Assembly (NCBI RefSeq): GCF_018223745.1
Contig: NZ_CP073653.1
Location: forward strand, 3,190,001-3,254,000
DNA length: 64,000 nucleotides
Source: Clostridium beijerinckii
GTDB taxonomy: Bacteria > Bacillota > Clostridia > Clostridiales > Clostridiaceae
Direction of reading: 5' to 3'
The notes under the pieces are model-generated. The model ran no database searches, was not told the origin of the DNA, and saw only the letters and a program-made list of their open reading frames with translations. A program made the position numbers and the translations under genes. Position 1 is the first letter of the stretch. Each line of letters begins with the position of its first letter. This document shows positions 36,752 to 46,157 of the stretch, piece by piece.

Positions 36752-37156
36752 AATAAGCGCAAATATATAACTATTTATTTATAGCCTACGCCTACACTTA
36801 TACAGTAAAAAAATAAGAGCCTATTTATATAAGCTCTTATTTTTATTGCTAATCTTTAGTTTGAGAATTCTTGTGTTCCCATGTATTTGTTATTTCCGTA
36901 GATTACACCTATACCAACCTTAGTATATTTTTCATTCATCATATTTGCTCTATGACCTGGTGAGTTCCACCATTGATTAAATAATTCAACTGGGTCAGAA
37001 GTGTTATATGCAATATTCTCTCCTGCTGTAGTATAGGTATAGCCTATTGTGTGTAACCAGTTTGTCCACTTTGTTCCGTCTGGATTTGTGTGATCAAAGA
37101 AATTATTTTGAATCATGTCGTCACTCTTATATCGTGCAACTTGTACTAATGTATTA
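36752..37156 (-). repeat. Duplicated segment, copy B
   Basis: The intact partner of 34151-34555; it covers the 3' half of the CAP gene and the terminator behind it. Confidence 0.85.
36807..36845. terminator. Dispersed hairpin terminator, copy 5
   Basis: Stem AATAAGAGC/GCTCTTATT with A- and T-runs on both sides. It ends the CAP gene transcript. Confidence 0.7.
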
Positions 37157-37518
37157 TCTATAGTTAATGGCTGAAGACCCGCTTCTTTTCTTTTTTCATT
37201 CATTAATTGAAGAATTTTATCCTCAGCAGAATTTTGCATGCTGATTGAATAATTTGTCGGCAGATTAGGTAACCCCTGTACATTTACTGATGTTGCATTT
37301 GTGCTACTTTTTGAAACTGTATCTGTATTACCAACGTTATTTCCATTAGAAGTATTCATTAATGAATTAGTATTTAAAAAATTATTTATATTTACATTAT
37401 TACAATCGTTAACACTCGAATTTATTGTAGCTGCAGATACTCCTAATGATGAGAAACTCCCTATTGTTGTAGCTGCAATAACTGTAGTTACTATTCTTCT
37501 TAAACCATTCTTTCTCAT
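36856..37518 (-). CDS. Secreted CAP/SCP-domain protein
   Basis: 220 aa. Signal peptide ~1-30 (ending GVSAA), a low-complexity Asn/Ser-rich spacer (~31-95), and a CAP domain (~100-220) of the YkwD type with the HTNPDGTKWTNW and NQWWNSPGHRANMM motifs. Clostridial proteins of this kind are secreted or wall-associated; their activity is not settled. A 5'-truncated copy lies 2.3 kb downstream past the chemoreceptor gene. Confidence 0.88.
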   Translation of the reverse strand: MRKNGLRRIVTTVIAATTIGSFSSLGVSAATINSSVNDCNNVNINNFLNTNSLMNTSNGNNVGNTDTVSKSSTNATSVNVQGLPNLPTNYSISMQNSAEDKILQLMNEKRKEAGLQPLTIDNTLVQVARYKSDDMIQNNFFDHTNPDGTKWTNWLHTIGYTYTTAGENIAYNTSDPVELFNQWWNSPGHRANMMNEKYTKVGIGVIYGNNKYMGTQEFSN

Positions 37519-37796
37519 TAGTTTTTCTCCTTCTATATGTTTTATTTGTCCTTATGATTTTTATTTAAACAAAAAGTATTTTTTAAGTTTTTGTTGCTTT
37601 TGAGTAAGGACATGTCTCTATCTTATCATCTTTTCGACAATATTCAACATGAATTCTTCTCAATTTATTGATTTAAATGATATTGTCTTAAGCTTGCTTT
37701 AGTATATTATTGTATGCTTCTTTATGCACCATAATATTATTTAACATCTTAAAGTGCCAAGGATAACCCCTATTTTTTTTAAAAAAGTAAATCTTA

Positions 37797-37843
37797 TAAA
37801 AAAGAATAAGATATAATGAACTATATGTTCCATATCTTATTCT
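37797..37843 (-). terminator. Terminator of the MFS/hydrolase operon
   Basis: AGAATAAGATAT and ATATCTTATTCT form a perfect 12-bp stem, followed by six T on the minus strand. It begins 18 bases behind the hydrolase stop. Confidence 0.85.
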
Positions 37844-37860
37844 CATCTATCTTCCAATAC

Positions 37861-38457
37861 TTACTTTAATAACGAAATCACTTGTTCGCTTGTTCTAATC
37901 TTACCTATTCTAGGGAATATATATTTACAAACATATTCATGTTCTTCCTTAGTTACTGCTGTCATTGCATCTTCTAAGAAAATTTGATTATAGCCATGTT
38001 GGAAAGCTTCTCTTGCTGTAGTATCAACTCCAATGCTAGTTGAAATCCCTCCTAACACAATTGTATCAATCCCTCTACGTCTTAATTGTAAATCTAAATC
38101 TGTACCATAAAATGCTCCCCATTGCCTCTTTGTAACAATATGAACATTCTTAGTCCCTGCTATTTCAGGTACAAGCTCGTCCCAGCCTTCTTGATATTTC
38201 ATTCCACTAGAAGCTAAATCTGTTTTTGGCTTAACCATATCTTTTCCATCTACAGTTGAAACTCTTACTAAAACTATAAATGCACCCTTCTCACCAAATT
38301 CCTTAACTAATTTACTAGCATTTTGAATTACCTGGTCCATTAAATGAGGTGAACCTGAAATTCCTCCACCTGCAATTCCTTTTTGTAAGTCTATAAGTAC
38401 AAGAGCGCTAGTTTTAGCATTAATAAGTTCCTTTTCGTTTAATTTTAAATCTTCCAT
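37861..38457 (-). CDS. Isochorismatase-like hydrolase lacking the nucleophilic cysteine
   Basis: 198 aa from ATG 38455-38457, chosen because AAGGAGAAAAG precedes it; the ATG eight codons upstream has no site. The fold is clear: Asp in [12 protein letters not shown] and Lys in [16 protein letters not shown]. In the third position the motif reads [16 protein letters not shown], with Gly where nicotinamidase-type members have Cys. True isochorismatases such as EntB also lack this Cys, so it may be a vinyl-ether hydrolase or a different hydrolase. It follows the MFS gene by 40 bases. Confidence 0.85.
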   Translation of the reverse strand: MEDLKLNEKELINAKTSALVLIDLQKGIAGGGISGSPHLMDQVIQNASKLVKEFGEKGAFIVLVRVSTVDGKDMVKPKTDLASSGMKYQEGWDELVPEIAGTKNVHIVTKRQWGAFYGTDLDLQLRRRGIDTIVLGGISTSIGVDTTAREAFQHGYNQIFLEDAMTAVTKEEHEYVCKYIFPRIGKIRTSEQVISLLK

Positions 38458-38497
38458 CTTTCTTTTCTCCTTTTCATTCATTTTATTTATATAATAA

Positions 38498-39691
38498 TTA
38501 TTGATTTAAACTAAGTTTTTTATAAACTTTGAAATAGACCCAAACTGCATTTATAAATAATAATGCACTTGTAATGAAAAATACGTATTTCATTCCCAAG
38601 TTTCCTGCTACTTGTCCTCCTAAAACTGCACCTCCAAATGCCCCTAAATATCCTGCCGACATGTTAAAACCAAATACTCTGCCTGTAAGAGACGCTGGAG
38701 TTATTTTCTTTAGTACGATATTTACAGATGGATTAAGCCCAGCAGATGCTATTCCTAATAAAAACCTAAGGCCCATTAATTGCCAAGTGTCTTTTACAAA
38801 AGCTTGTGGTATAAAAATTATTCCTGCACCTATAATACATGCTAGTATTATTTTATGAGCTCCTACTTTATCTGAAAGTTTACCTAGTCTTGGTGCAGCA
38901 ATTATATTTGCAAGACCTGAAGCTGAAAATGTTAGTCCAGCTAAAAGCACAATATGACTACTATTACTAGATAACTGCTTAACATATACTGTTACAATAG
39001 GTTCAACTGAATATAATGCAACAGCTAATATAAAGAAAGTTACAAACATTGTAATAGTAAGGTTTTTTTCTGGAATTGCCTTCCATACCTCCTTAATGCT
39101 TAGAACATCTTTATCTTCATGAGTAAAAGATTCTTTTACAAATAAAACAGTTGTAATAAATGAGATTAAAAGTAATGCTGCTGTTATGAAAAATACGCTT
39201 TGTAGACCAAAGATCTCATCTATGAAACCACCAATTGTTGGACCAATTAATGAACCTGCAATATTTGCTGTTGAAAGTGTACCTAAAGCATATCCTGCAT
39301 TTTCTTTATCTGTCTGAGTTGCAATAAGTGCTGTACATGCTGTGCTATACCCTGTGATTACCCCTTGAAGTAATCTTAATCCTATTAGAACATATACATT
39401 TGGTGCAAATCCCATGCACCCTATAGTTATTGCCATGCCAAGACTTGCTCTAAGAATCATTGGTTTTCGCCCATATTTATCAGCAGCACTGCCCCAAATT
39501 GGTGAAAAAATAGCTGAAATTACATAAGTAATGCCAAATGCAATTCCTGAAATTTTTGTAATTGATGCTGTATCTTGAACTCCAAGATGCTGTATGTAGA
39601 TTGGCAATACTGGAGCGATTTGACTCATCCCTATGGCTGCAACAAATATCCCAAACCAACACACTATTAAATTTTTTCTCCATATTTCCAT
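38498..39691 (-). CDS. MFS multidrug efflux transporter
   Basis: 397 aa with twelve membrane helices. The DHA1-type loop [15 protein letters not shown] (motif A) lies between helices 2 and 3, and motif C-like glycines ([12 protein letters not shown]) are in helix 5. The ATG at 39689-39691 has AGGAG seven bases upstream and is preferred. It pumps drugs or metabolites outward with protons. It forms an operon with the isochorismatase-like gene, and a TetR gene is divergent from it. Confidence 0.9.
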   Translation of the reverse strand: MEIWRKNLIVCWFGIFVAAIGMSQIAPVLPIYIQHLGVQDTASITKISGIAFGITYVISAIFSPIWGSAADKYGRKPMILRASLGMAITIGCMGFAPNVYVLIGLRLLQGVITGYSTACTALIATQTDKENAGYALGTLSTANIAGSLIGPTIGGFIDEIFGLQSVFFITAALLLISFITTVLFVKESFTHEDKDVLSIKEVWKAIPEKNLTITMFVTFFILAVALYSVEPIVTVYVKQLSSNSSHIVLLAGLTFSASGLANIIAAPRLGKLSDKVGAHKIILACIIGAGIIFIPQAFVKDTWQLMGLRFLLGIASAGLNPSVNIVLKKITPASLTGRVFGFNMSAGYLGAFGGAVLGGQVAGNLGMKYVFFITSALLFINAVWVYFKVYKKLSLNQ

Positions 39692-39893
39692 AAGCATACT
39701 CCTTTCTATTTCTATAAATTAAGAACAAAATTACATGTAACATCATCTGAATAGCCTTTTATATAAATCATCCTCAAATTTAACCACATTACAATTTTCT
39801 AAAGAACAAAAAATATTAGTAATTACTAACATTTTGATAAAGTTTGTATTACTTCCCCATTAGTTTTTTGTTCCTCATCTTCAATTTGATTAT

Positions 39894-39912
39894 AAACTAT
39901 ATTATATAGTTT
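39894..39912. promoter_or_regulatory. Candidate TetR operator between MFS and TetR genes
   Basis: AAACTATATTATATAGTTT is a perfect 19-bp palindrome. Two further ATATAGTT half-sites follow at 39925-39953. Position between divergent genes suggests it binds the TetR protein. Confidence 0.55.
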
Positions 39913-40116
39913 GTAAATTATAAAATATAGTTTATAATTATATTATATAGTTCTAAATGTTTTTATAATTATATATTGCAATTAAGTTTCTACATCATGC
40001 TCTTGATTAACACTTGCTTTATTAGAGTTTTAAATGTAAATTTACTATAGCAACATATATATTTTTTTAAATGTTAAACTATTTTTATAAGATAAGATTA
40101 TAGGAGTGAAAAGTGT

Positions 40117-40674
40117 ATGCACAAAAGAAATCTAACCAGAGAAAAGATTATTCTAGTTTCTTTTTGTCTAGCAGATGAAATTGGTATTAATCAACTTAAT
40201 TTTCAAAAGATCGCTGAAAAATTGGATGTAAAATATCCTTCTTTGTATAATCACTTTAATAATATGGATGAACTTAAAATTGAAATGACAGTATATATGT
40301 TAAATAAGATGAATCAGAAATTGATGCATAGGCTGATTGGCAAGAGTGGTTATGATGCCATAAGAGAATATGCTGGTGTTTATAAAGAATTTGCTTTTGA
40401 AAATAAGACAGCTTATAAACTTTTTATCAATATTCCTAGCACTAAAAATAATGAATTGTTTAATTTAATGAGAAAAATAACTCATATTATTCATGAAATT
40501 CTAAATTCTTACATTAAGGATGAAATTCTTTTGGTTCATAAAAGCCGAACTTTAAGAAGTCTCCTACATGGTTTTATTTCATTATATTCCTTTGGATATT
40601 TTCAAGGTGATGTTGATTTAGAAGATACCTTTAAATCTATGATAGATGACTTTATCTCGTCACTTAACAAATAA
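40117..40674 (+). CDS. TetR-family regulator (WHG-domain type)
   Basis: 185 aa. Helix-turn-helix at ~10-55 (LNFQKIAEKLDVKYPSLYNHF) and a C-terminal domain ending in LRSLLHGFISLYSFGYFQ, as in TetR-WHG proteins. ATAGGAGTG precedes the ATG. It is divergent from the MFS pump operon, with palindromic A/T-rich sites in the gap, so it most likely represses the pump and hydrolase until a ligand binds. Confidence 0.88.
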   Translation: MHKRNLTREKIILVSFCLADEIGINQLNFQKIAEKLDVKYPSLYNHFNNMDELKIEMTVYMLNKMNQKLMHRLIGKSGYDAIREYAGVYKEFAFENKTAYKLFINIPSTKNNELFNLMRKITHIIHEILNSYIKDEILLVHKSRTLRSLLHGFISLYSFGYFQGDVDLEDTFKSMIDDFISSLNK

Positions 40675-40839
40675 CCCTTGTGAAAGGTAAGAAAATATAA
40701 TATGAGTATACTTAACAAAACAAAGTGATTAATCCACCTCCCCCTTTGTTATAGGATTTTAAGATTCTTGTATGACCAATATGCATTAACTATTTAAATA
40801 ACTTGATTTTCAAGATCCAAATTTGTATATTTTTCTTAA

Positions 40840-42761
40840 ATCGAGTAGGAGGAAAACAATTATTTTGTTTTCCGACCTCTCACACCACCGTACGTACCGT
40901 TCGGTATACGGCGGTTCATCAGAATTTAATGCATCATTTGATATGTTTGTGTTAGACTAATAAATCCTATAGATTCTAGATATTTATTATTTAAAGATTT
41001 GCTCAAAATCGGGCTGTTGGAAATTCTCCAATAGCCTTTTCTTGTATTAGCGTATTCCCATGCTTTGTATTTATTAATTCCTAATTTAGCTAGATTTCTT
41101 TGCTTGGTGCTAATCTTCTTCCATTGTTTCCATATGCAAGCTCTTAGTCTTCTTCTAATCCATTTATCTAGTTCCACTAGCCTTCCGCGTGCGTTAGCAA
41201 TTCCATAGTAATTAATCCATCCTCTTGTAATTTGATTTAATTTAAGTAACCTATATTCCATGCTAATTCCTTTATTTCTGTTAGTATAGAATTTAACCTT
41301 TTCCTTGAATCTCTTTATGGATTTCTCATGGATCCTTATTTCTGCTCCGCTTTTCGAGAAGTAAAACGAAAATCCTAAAAATTTTCGTTTAGATACAAAG
41401 TCTACTGCACTTTTATCCTTATTTACTCTAAGTTTTAAATTATTTTCAATTATATTGGTCATAGATTTCATTACTCTAAGCCCTGCTCTTTTGCTTTTGA
41501 CATATACATTATTATCATCTGCATATCTGCAAAATTTGTGCCCTCGCCTTTCAAGTTCTTTATCCAATTCATCTAACATTATATTTGCTAATAATGGACT
41601 TAACGGACCACCTTGTGGTGTTCCTTCTTCACTTGTTACTGAAACCCCATTAATGAGGATTCCGCTTTTGAGGTATTTTCTTATTAATGATAACAATCTT
41701 TTGTCTTGTATCTTCTTTTCAAGTTTACTCATAAGAATATCATGATTGACTTTATCAAAGAATTTCTCTAAATCCATATCTATAACCCATCTATTTCCTT
41801 GATTTATATATTGTTTTGATTTCCTTATAGCATCTTGTGCTCCTCTGCGAGGACGGAATCCAAAGCTATTCTCGGAAAATAAAGGTTCATATATTCTAGA
41901 TAAAACTTGGGCAATAGCCTGTTGAATCAATCTATCTTGTACAGTTGGTATGCCTAATAATCTAATTCCACCATCTGGTTTGGATATTTCTTTTCTCCTT
42001 ACAGGTGATGGATTATATCTATTTTCTAGTAGTTTAGCTTTAATTGTTTCCCAGTGTTTCTTGATATGCTCACGAAGTTCATCGGTCTTCATTCCATCGA
42101 CACCATGGCTACCTTTATTACTAATTACTCTTTTAAGTGCTAGAAGCATATTATTTCTTTCTAGAACTTCTTCAAGTAATCTACTAGTATCAAATGTTCC
42201 ATCGTTTACGCTTTCTCTATTTGGTAAAACCATAGAATTACTCCGCACCTTTGATTTACCTTGAAGTTCCACTTCTACTTCCATCACTTGGTCTCTATAT
42301 TGAGTTTTCTGCTTTCTTTGTAATTGCTTTGATTTATCCAAAGTTGTAAACCTCCTAATGTTCAGTCCTTCATCCGCTATCGCGTTTAGCGGAGTTACTA
42401 TGACTTCTGCTGACTTCTGATAGTTCAGCTATATATCACTATATAGGTTGTATCCTAGAAATTTAATTCATTTGGCACTTATCTATCAGACCTCCCCAGG
42501 TAAGAGCACGCACTTTCACCTCATCTATCTGCCACATTTACTCATTCTGTTTCGGATAGTTATTGGGCTTTACTTTGTATGGCAAGTTTACCCACAGAAT
42601 TGAGCCTCAGATGTGATTCGTATTCCTCAGACCAAGGCTTTGCCGCCGACTTCCTTCAGATTCCACCTTGCGATGGACACCCTTGTCTTAAGCTAATGGT
42701 TAGCACTATCAGCCCCCATTACGGACTTTCACCGATTAGCGCGTGCCCATGCTGGGCACAC
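40840..42761 (-). mobile_element. Group IIC intron, complete
   Basis: The minus strand begins GTGTGCCCAGCATGGGC (5' end at 42761), has the domain I stretches CTGAAGGAAG...CGGCAAA and GAGGAATACGAATC, and ends with a domain V segment (GAACCGCCGTATACCGAACG, then GGTACGTACGGTGGTGTGAG) and a 3' end CCTACTCGAT at 40840. These match the Oceanobacillus iheyensis group IIC intron as I remember it. Domain IV carries the reverse transcriptase gene. The 5' exon is a terminator hairpin (42763-42797), the known target type of class C introns. Length is about 1.92 kb. Confidence 0.9.
40926..42341 (-). CDS. ltrA: Group II intron reverse transcriptase/maturase
   Basis: 471 aa. Reverse transcriptase motifs run from ~70 to ~310: GVDGMKTDELREH, RPLGIPTVQDR-like LLGIPTVQDRLIQQA, FGFRPRRGAQDA, and the catalytic FCRYADD. 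The maturase (X) domain follows to ~450. No HNH endonuclease domain is present, as is normal for class C introns. It helps splicing and copies the intron into new DNA sites. It is encoded inside the intron and needs no outside promoter. Confidence 0.95.
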   Translation of the reverse strand: MDKSKQLQRKQKTQYRDQVMEVEVELQGKSKVRSNSMVLPNRESVNDGTFDTSRLLEEVLERNNMLLALKRVISNKGSHGVDGMKTDELREHIKKHWETIKAKLLENRYNPSPVRRKEISKPDGGIRLLGIPTVQDRLIQQAIAQVLSRIYEPLFSENSFGFRPRRGAQDAIRKSKQYINQGNRWVIDMDLEKFFDKVNHDILMSKLEKKIQDKRLLSLIRKYLKSGILINGVSVTSEEGTPQGGPLSPLLANIMLDELDKELERRGHKFCRYADDNNVYVKSKRAGLRVMKSMTNIIENNLKLRVNKDKSAVDFVSKRKFLGFSFYFSKSGAEIRIHEKSIKRFKEKVKFYTNRNKGISMEYRLLKLNQITRGWINYYGIANARGRLVELDKWIRRRLRACIWKQWKKISTKQRNLAKLGINKYKAWEYANTRKGYWRISNSPILSKSLNNKYLESIGFISLTQTYQMMH

Positions 42762-42762
42762 C

Positions 42763-42797
42763 ATAAAAAGAGAGCTTACTTTGTGTAAACTCTCTTT
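42763..42797 (-). terminator. Dispersed hairpin terminator, copy 6 (intron target)
   Basis: On the minus strand AAAGAGAGTTTA pairs with TAAGCTCTCTTT and is followed by TTTATG, right at the intron boundary. It belongs to the repeat family and would end the MazG-like gene. Confidence 0.75.
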
Positions 42798-42923
42798 AGT
42801 AAAATCATATACGGCTTTTAGTTAGAATTTTTTATGCCCATCTTTTTAAACATGCGAACATAACCTAGAAAGCCAACATATTCTGTCATTTACCTCTATT
42901 GCTGTTATATTTTCACAACAAGA

Positions 42924-43232
42924 TCATTTTGTGCTTTTAAGGACAATTCCTTCCTTAAATCCCCCACGTTCTTCTCTTTTCTTATCTCTAGCTTTAATAA
43001 GCTCTTCTTCACTAAAGCCTAGGCTGTCAGCAAGTCCAAACAAAACTTCCATAACATCAGCTAATTCTTCTAAGTTCTTATCTTCCAGAAATTCATTAAC
43101 TTCTTCTTTTAGTTTGGCTTCTAAAAGCTCATACTTCTCTTCTTTAGTTGCGACGTCTATATCACATTCTCTTCCATCAGCTTTTATTATTTCTGGGATT
43201 TTATCTCTTACTAATTTATTATATACTTTCAT
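42924..43232 (-). CDS. MazG-like nucleotide pyrophosphohydrolase
   Basis: 102 aa. It begins KVYNKLVRDKIPEIIKADGRECD, the standard start of phosphoribosyl-ATP pyrophosphohydrolase-like housecleaning enzymes. The metal-binding EE..E / EELADVMEVLFGLAD helix pattern is present. It should hydrolyse a nucleoside triphosphate to the monophosphate. A decayed partial copy is at 1561-1667. The group IIC intron sits directly behind its terminator. Confidence 0.87.
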   Translation of the reverse strand: MKVYNKLVRDKIPEIIKADGRECDIDVATKEEKYELLEAKLKEEVNEFLEDKNLEELADVMEVLFGLADSLGFSEEELIKARDKKREERGGFKEGIVLKSTK

Positions 43233-43316
43233 TAACTCTCACTCTTTCCACAATTATCCACATTCCCGTATTTAATATTTTTATTAAAAATCGTATTATC
43301 TAAATGAACTTTTCAT

Positions 43317-43925
43317 CTATCTCTTTATATTTGTAGTATCAAATATTATGTCACATTTATTCTCAATGTCTAGTTCTGTAAAGTAATGTTCTTCCAGTGG
43401 AATCCATTTGTTTATGAAATCCTGAAGTTTTTCTTCACCATTACGTTTTAGAATTCGTTCATGCTGCACTTTAGGATCAATAGTTATAAAAATTTTATAA
43501 TCATAATAATCCCTTAATGTAGGATGCAGACTATAACTTCCTTCAACTATAGTTAAATTTTTAGGTTCTACTTTTATAGGCTGACTTAGCTCCCCTTTAT
43601 TGCATAAATATTTTCTATATACAGCAGGCTCGTCGTTTTTTAATGACTTTAAGATTTCCTCCTCAAATCTTTCGTAGTGAACATTTCCACCAAGCTGTGC
43701 TAGTCGTTCTTTTGTTTTCATTCTTGGAGGAAGGAAGAAATCATCCATGTGAAAAAGGCTGCAATCAAACTCTTCTGCAAGCATTGCTCCTAAGGAACTC
43801 TTCCCTCCGCCACATCTTCCATCAATGGCTATTACTAATTTTTCATTATCTTTTAGTAAGTTCTTAATTTCATCAATTACATATTTATATTCATTATAAA
43901 TATGTGGTTTACGTTCTTTATTCAT
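43317..43925 (-). CDS. Uridine kinase-like P-loop protein
   Basis: 202 aa from ATG 43923-43925, which has GGAGG six bases upstream. A P-loop, IDGRCGGGKSSLG, lies at ~34-46, followed by FHMDDFFLPPRMK and a nucleoside-kinase-like fold with the LIVEGSYSLHP-type segment. It resembles the uridine kinase family proteins found as single genes in Firmicutes; the phosphorylated substrate is not certain. It forms a small cluster with the MazG-like gene. Confidence 0.8.
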   Translation of the reverse strand: MNKERKPHIYNEYKYVIDEIKNLLKDNEKLVIAIDGRCGGGKSSLGAMLAEEFDCSLFHMDDFFLPPRMKTKERLAQLGGNVHYERFEEEILKSLKNDEPAVYRKYLCNKGELSQPIKVEPKNLTIVEGSYSLHPTLRDYYDYKIFITIDPKVQHERILKRNGEEKLQDFINKWIPLEEHYFTELDIENKCDIIFDTTNIKR

Positions 43926-44089
43926 TATTTCCTCCAATATTTAAAGGCTTACTTTACATAAACTCCTGCTAAAGACAGTGCTTTGTTTATTAATAAACAT
44001 GTTATTGCAGCTTTAATATTATTTTATTACTATAATATATTTGTTCACCATTTATGATTGATATTCCTCTAAATTCGTATCTTTTCTAT

Positions 44090-44187
44090 AGATATTTTGT
44101 AATTCACAATGCACATTTCATAATTCACAATTACGGTTAAAATTCTTACGATATTTTTAGAACTAGTATATTTCCAACATATATATC
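44090..44187. repeat. Miniature inverted-repeat element, copy 2
   Basis: Shares the core AATTCACAATGCACATTTCA and the following ATTACGGTTAAAATTCTT with 36630-36737. It ends in CCAACATATATAT. The left end is more decayed. Confidence 0.45.
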
Positions 44188-44937
44188 TTATATTTTTCTA
44201 GCTTTCAATCTAATGCGCACATAATCTGCATACCATACTCCATTCTGATATAGAATAGGTTTTAAGCTTTTTACCGCCTCATCAATAATTTCATTTTTTA
44301 ACGAGTCATCTAAGCCTTTAAAAGGCTGTATAACAAACATTTCAATCCAATTCTTCATTCCATCTTCACCTATAAGTGCGGTTTTACGATCAAATAATGC
44401 TGCATATACTGTTTGTAGTCCATGCTTTCTAAGAATAGGAGTATATTCATCAATAGTTGGAAAATAGAATGTTCTCTTATATTCTAATCCCCTTGCTTCA
44501 AAAGCCTTTTGCAAAAATGAATGGATTGTTTCTGTGCATCCGTATCCTCCAAATTCACATACTAAGCTTCCGTTTATTTTTAATCCATTATAAACACTCT
44601 CTAGCAATCCATCTTGATTATCAATCCAATGAAAAACTGCATTAGAAAATATCGCATCAACTTGTTCATTTAAAATAAAATTCACTGCATCATCCTGTAT
44701 AAATGTTAGTTCAGGATAATTTTTTCTTGCAATTTCCAGCATTTCTCCTGATGCATCCATACCAATTACATCTGCTCCCATGTCCGAAATCTTTTTCGTT
44801 AATGCTCCATTACCACATCCAAGATCTAAGACTTTAATTCCTTTCTCAATATCTAACAAATTTAAAACATCTTCACCATATTGATGTACAAACTGAAAAT
44901 CTTTCGTATACCCTTTAGCATTCCACTTAATATTCAT
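44188..44937 (-). CDS. Class I SAM-dependent methyltransferase
   Basis: 249 aa. The SAM-binding motif VLDLGCGNGALTKKI (~36-50), motif II acidic MDAS and a post-motif region FSNAVFHWIDNQDG match trans-aconitate/ubiquinone-type small-molecule methyltransferases. A GGAGGTG site precedes the ATG. The acceptor is unknown. Confidence 0.85.
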   Translation of the reverse strand: MNIKWNAKGYTKDFQFVHQYGEDVLNLLDIEKGIKVLDLGCGNGALTKKISDMGADVIGMDASGEMLEIARKNYPELTFIQDDAVNFILNEQVDAIFSNAVFHWIDNQDGLLESVYNGLKINGSLVCEFGGYGCTETIHSFLQKAFEARGLEYKRTFYFPTIDEYTPILRKHGLQTVYAALFDRKTALIGEDGMKNWIEMFVIQPFKGLDDSLKNEIIDEAVKSLKPILYQNGVWYADYVRIRLKARKI

Positions 44938-45084
44938 AAAAACACCTCCATTTTAAATATACCTGACATTAAAAATAGTATATCAAAACAGATACCATAA
45001 TTGAAATGCATATTAATTATACTTTATATAACTATGATTTATATAGAGATCCAACTTTAAAACCTAGATTTATGTGTTAATTTA

Positions 45085-45136
45085 CGAAATCATAAATATT
45101 TTGATTCCGAAAAGCTATGAAAATTTCGCTGAAAGT
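45085..45136. repeat. Short dispersed repeat, copy 1
   Basis: About 52 bases (CATAAATATTTTGATTCCGA ... TTTCGCTGAAAG) that recur with few changes at 51386-51436, both times downstream of a gene or in a spacer. Confidence 0.5.
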
Positions 45137-45280
45137 ATTAAGCAAAATTTTACATAAGGCTTTTAGGTTTTAATTTTCATTTATGATACATATATTTATT
45201 ATATGAAACTGCTTTATAGTTAGTTTATATAGATAACCCAATAATGAACTATACTTAACCCATGAAATATCTTCCAACCA

Positions 45281-45474
45281 GAAATGAATGGTATACTTTT
45301 GTGGAATGTTTCATTGGTAATTTTGATGGATGTTATCCTTGGCTATAAGTTGTTCCAAATGTGCTAGCCTCAAAGCTTGTTCTTTGAGGCTAGCACTTTG
45401 GGTGCAACTTTATAGCCTTAGAATCACCCATCATAATTACCTAGAAACTGGAACAAAAGTATATTATTCATTTC
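45281..45474. repeat. 194-bp near-perfect palindrome
   Basis: The whole segment folds on itself: GAAATGAATGGTATACTTTT at the left end pairs with the inverse of AAAAGTATATTATTCATTTC at the right, and the centre is a perfect 15-bp stem GTGCTAGCCTCAAAG / CTTTGAGGCTAGCAC around a six-base loop (45376-45381). There is no T-run and no open frame. It could be a palindromic mobile element or make a long structured RNA. Confidence 0.85.
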
Positions 45475-45567
45475 GGTGAGGTATACGCATACGTACAGAT
45501 TATAGTTGGATATCTATAACTTTATTTAAAGCAGTTATATAATTTAAATTGGAGATGTATCTAAATT

Positions 45568-46113
45568 ATGAACAACATGCTTTTAAGTCCTGAATTTTGG
45601 TTTATTATCGGTATTCCAATTACTTTTTTACTTGGATCATTAGCTCACTTTGCATATGATTGGAGTGGTAAATCAGTTATAGTAGGTATCTTTACTCCTG
45701 TTAACGAAAGTATCTGGGAACATTTAAAACTTTCTACCTATCCTACTTTTATTTGGTATATACTAGGCATTTTAATATTTCGAGATAAAGTTAACTTGTA
45801 TATCTGGGCCATATGCTCTGTCATTTCAGTTATTACTAGCTGTATTGTTATAACTTGCTTTTTCTATACCTACACAGGTGCTCTTGGAATACAATCATTA
45901 TTTCTTGACATATTTTCATTATTTTTAGGGCTTTCTATAGCTCAATGTTTATCTTTGCATATTTATAAATATGCAACATTAATTATGCTTCATTTTTATT
46001 TATCTATTATAATAGGTTCTTTAATAATAATTTGTTTTACTCTTTTTACTTTTCTTCCTCCTAAATTGCCGATTTTTATGGACCCCATTACTAAACAGTA
46101 TGGAATTCATTAA
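45568..46113 (+). CDS. DUF6512-family membrane protein
   Basis: 181 aa with five hydrophobic helices. It carries the family's landmarks FTPVNESIWEHLKLSTYPT after helix 1 and PIFMDPITKQYGIH at the C-terminus. TTGGAGATG precedes the ATG. The function is unknown. It is the only plus-strand gene in its surroundings, with the 194-bp palindrome upstream. Confidence 0.75.
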   Translation: MNNMLLSPEFWFIIGIPITFLLGSLAHFAYDWSGKSVIVGIFTPVNESIWEHLKLSTYPTFIWYILGILIFRDKVNLYIWAICSVISVITSCIVITCFFYTYTGALGIQSLFLDIFSLFLGLSIAQCLSLHIYKYATLIMLHFYLSIIIGSLIIICFTLFTFLPPKLPIFMDPITKQYGIH

Positions 46114-46157
46114 AATAAGTCCTCTTTATATGGATCAGCTTAATCTTAAACGAAAAT

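Noticed and set aside
41455..42264. Plus-strand frames within the reverse transcriptase gene
   Set aside because: Antisense shadows of the maturase gene.
42579..42788. 69-codon plus-strand frame near the intron start
   Set aside because: It lies across the structured 5' domain of the group IIC intron and is antisense to it.
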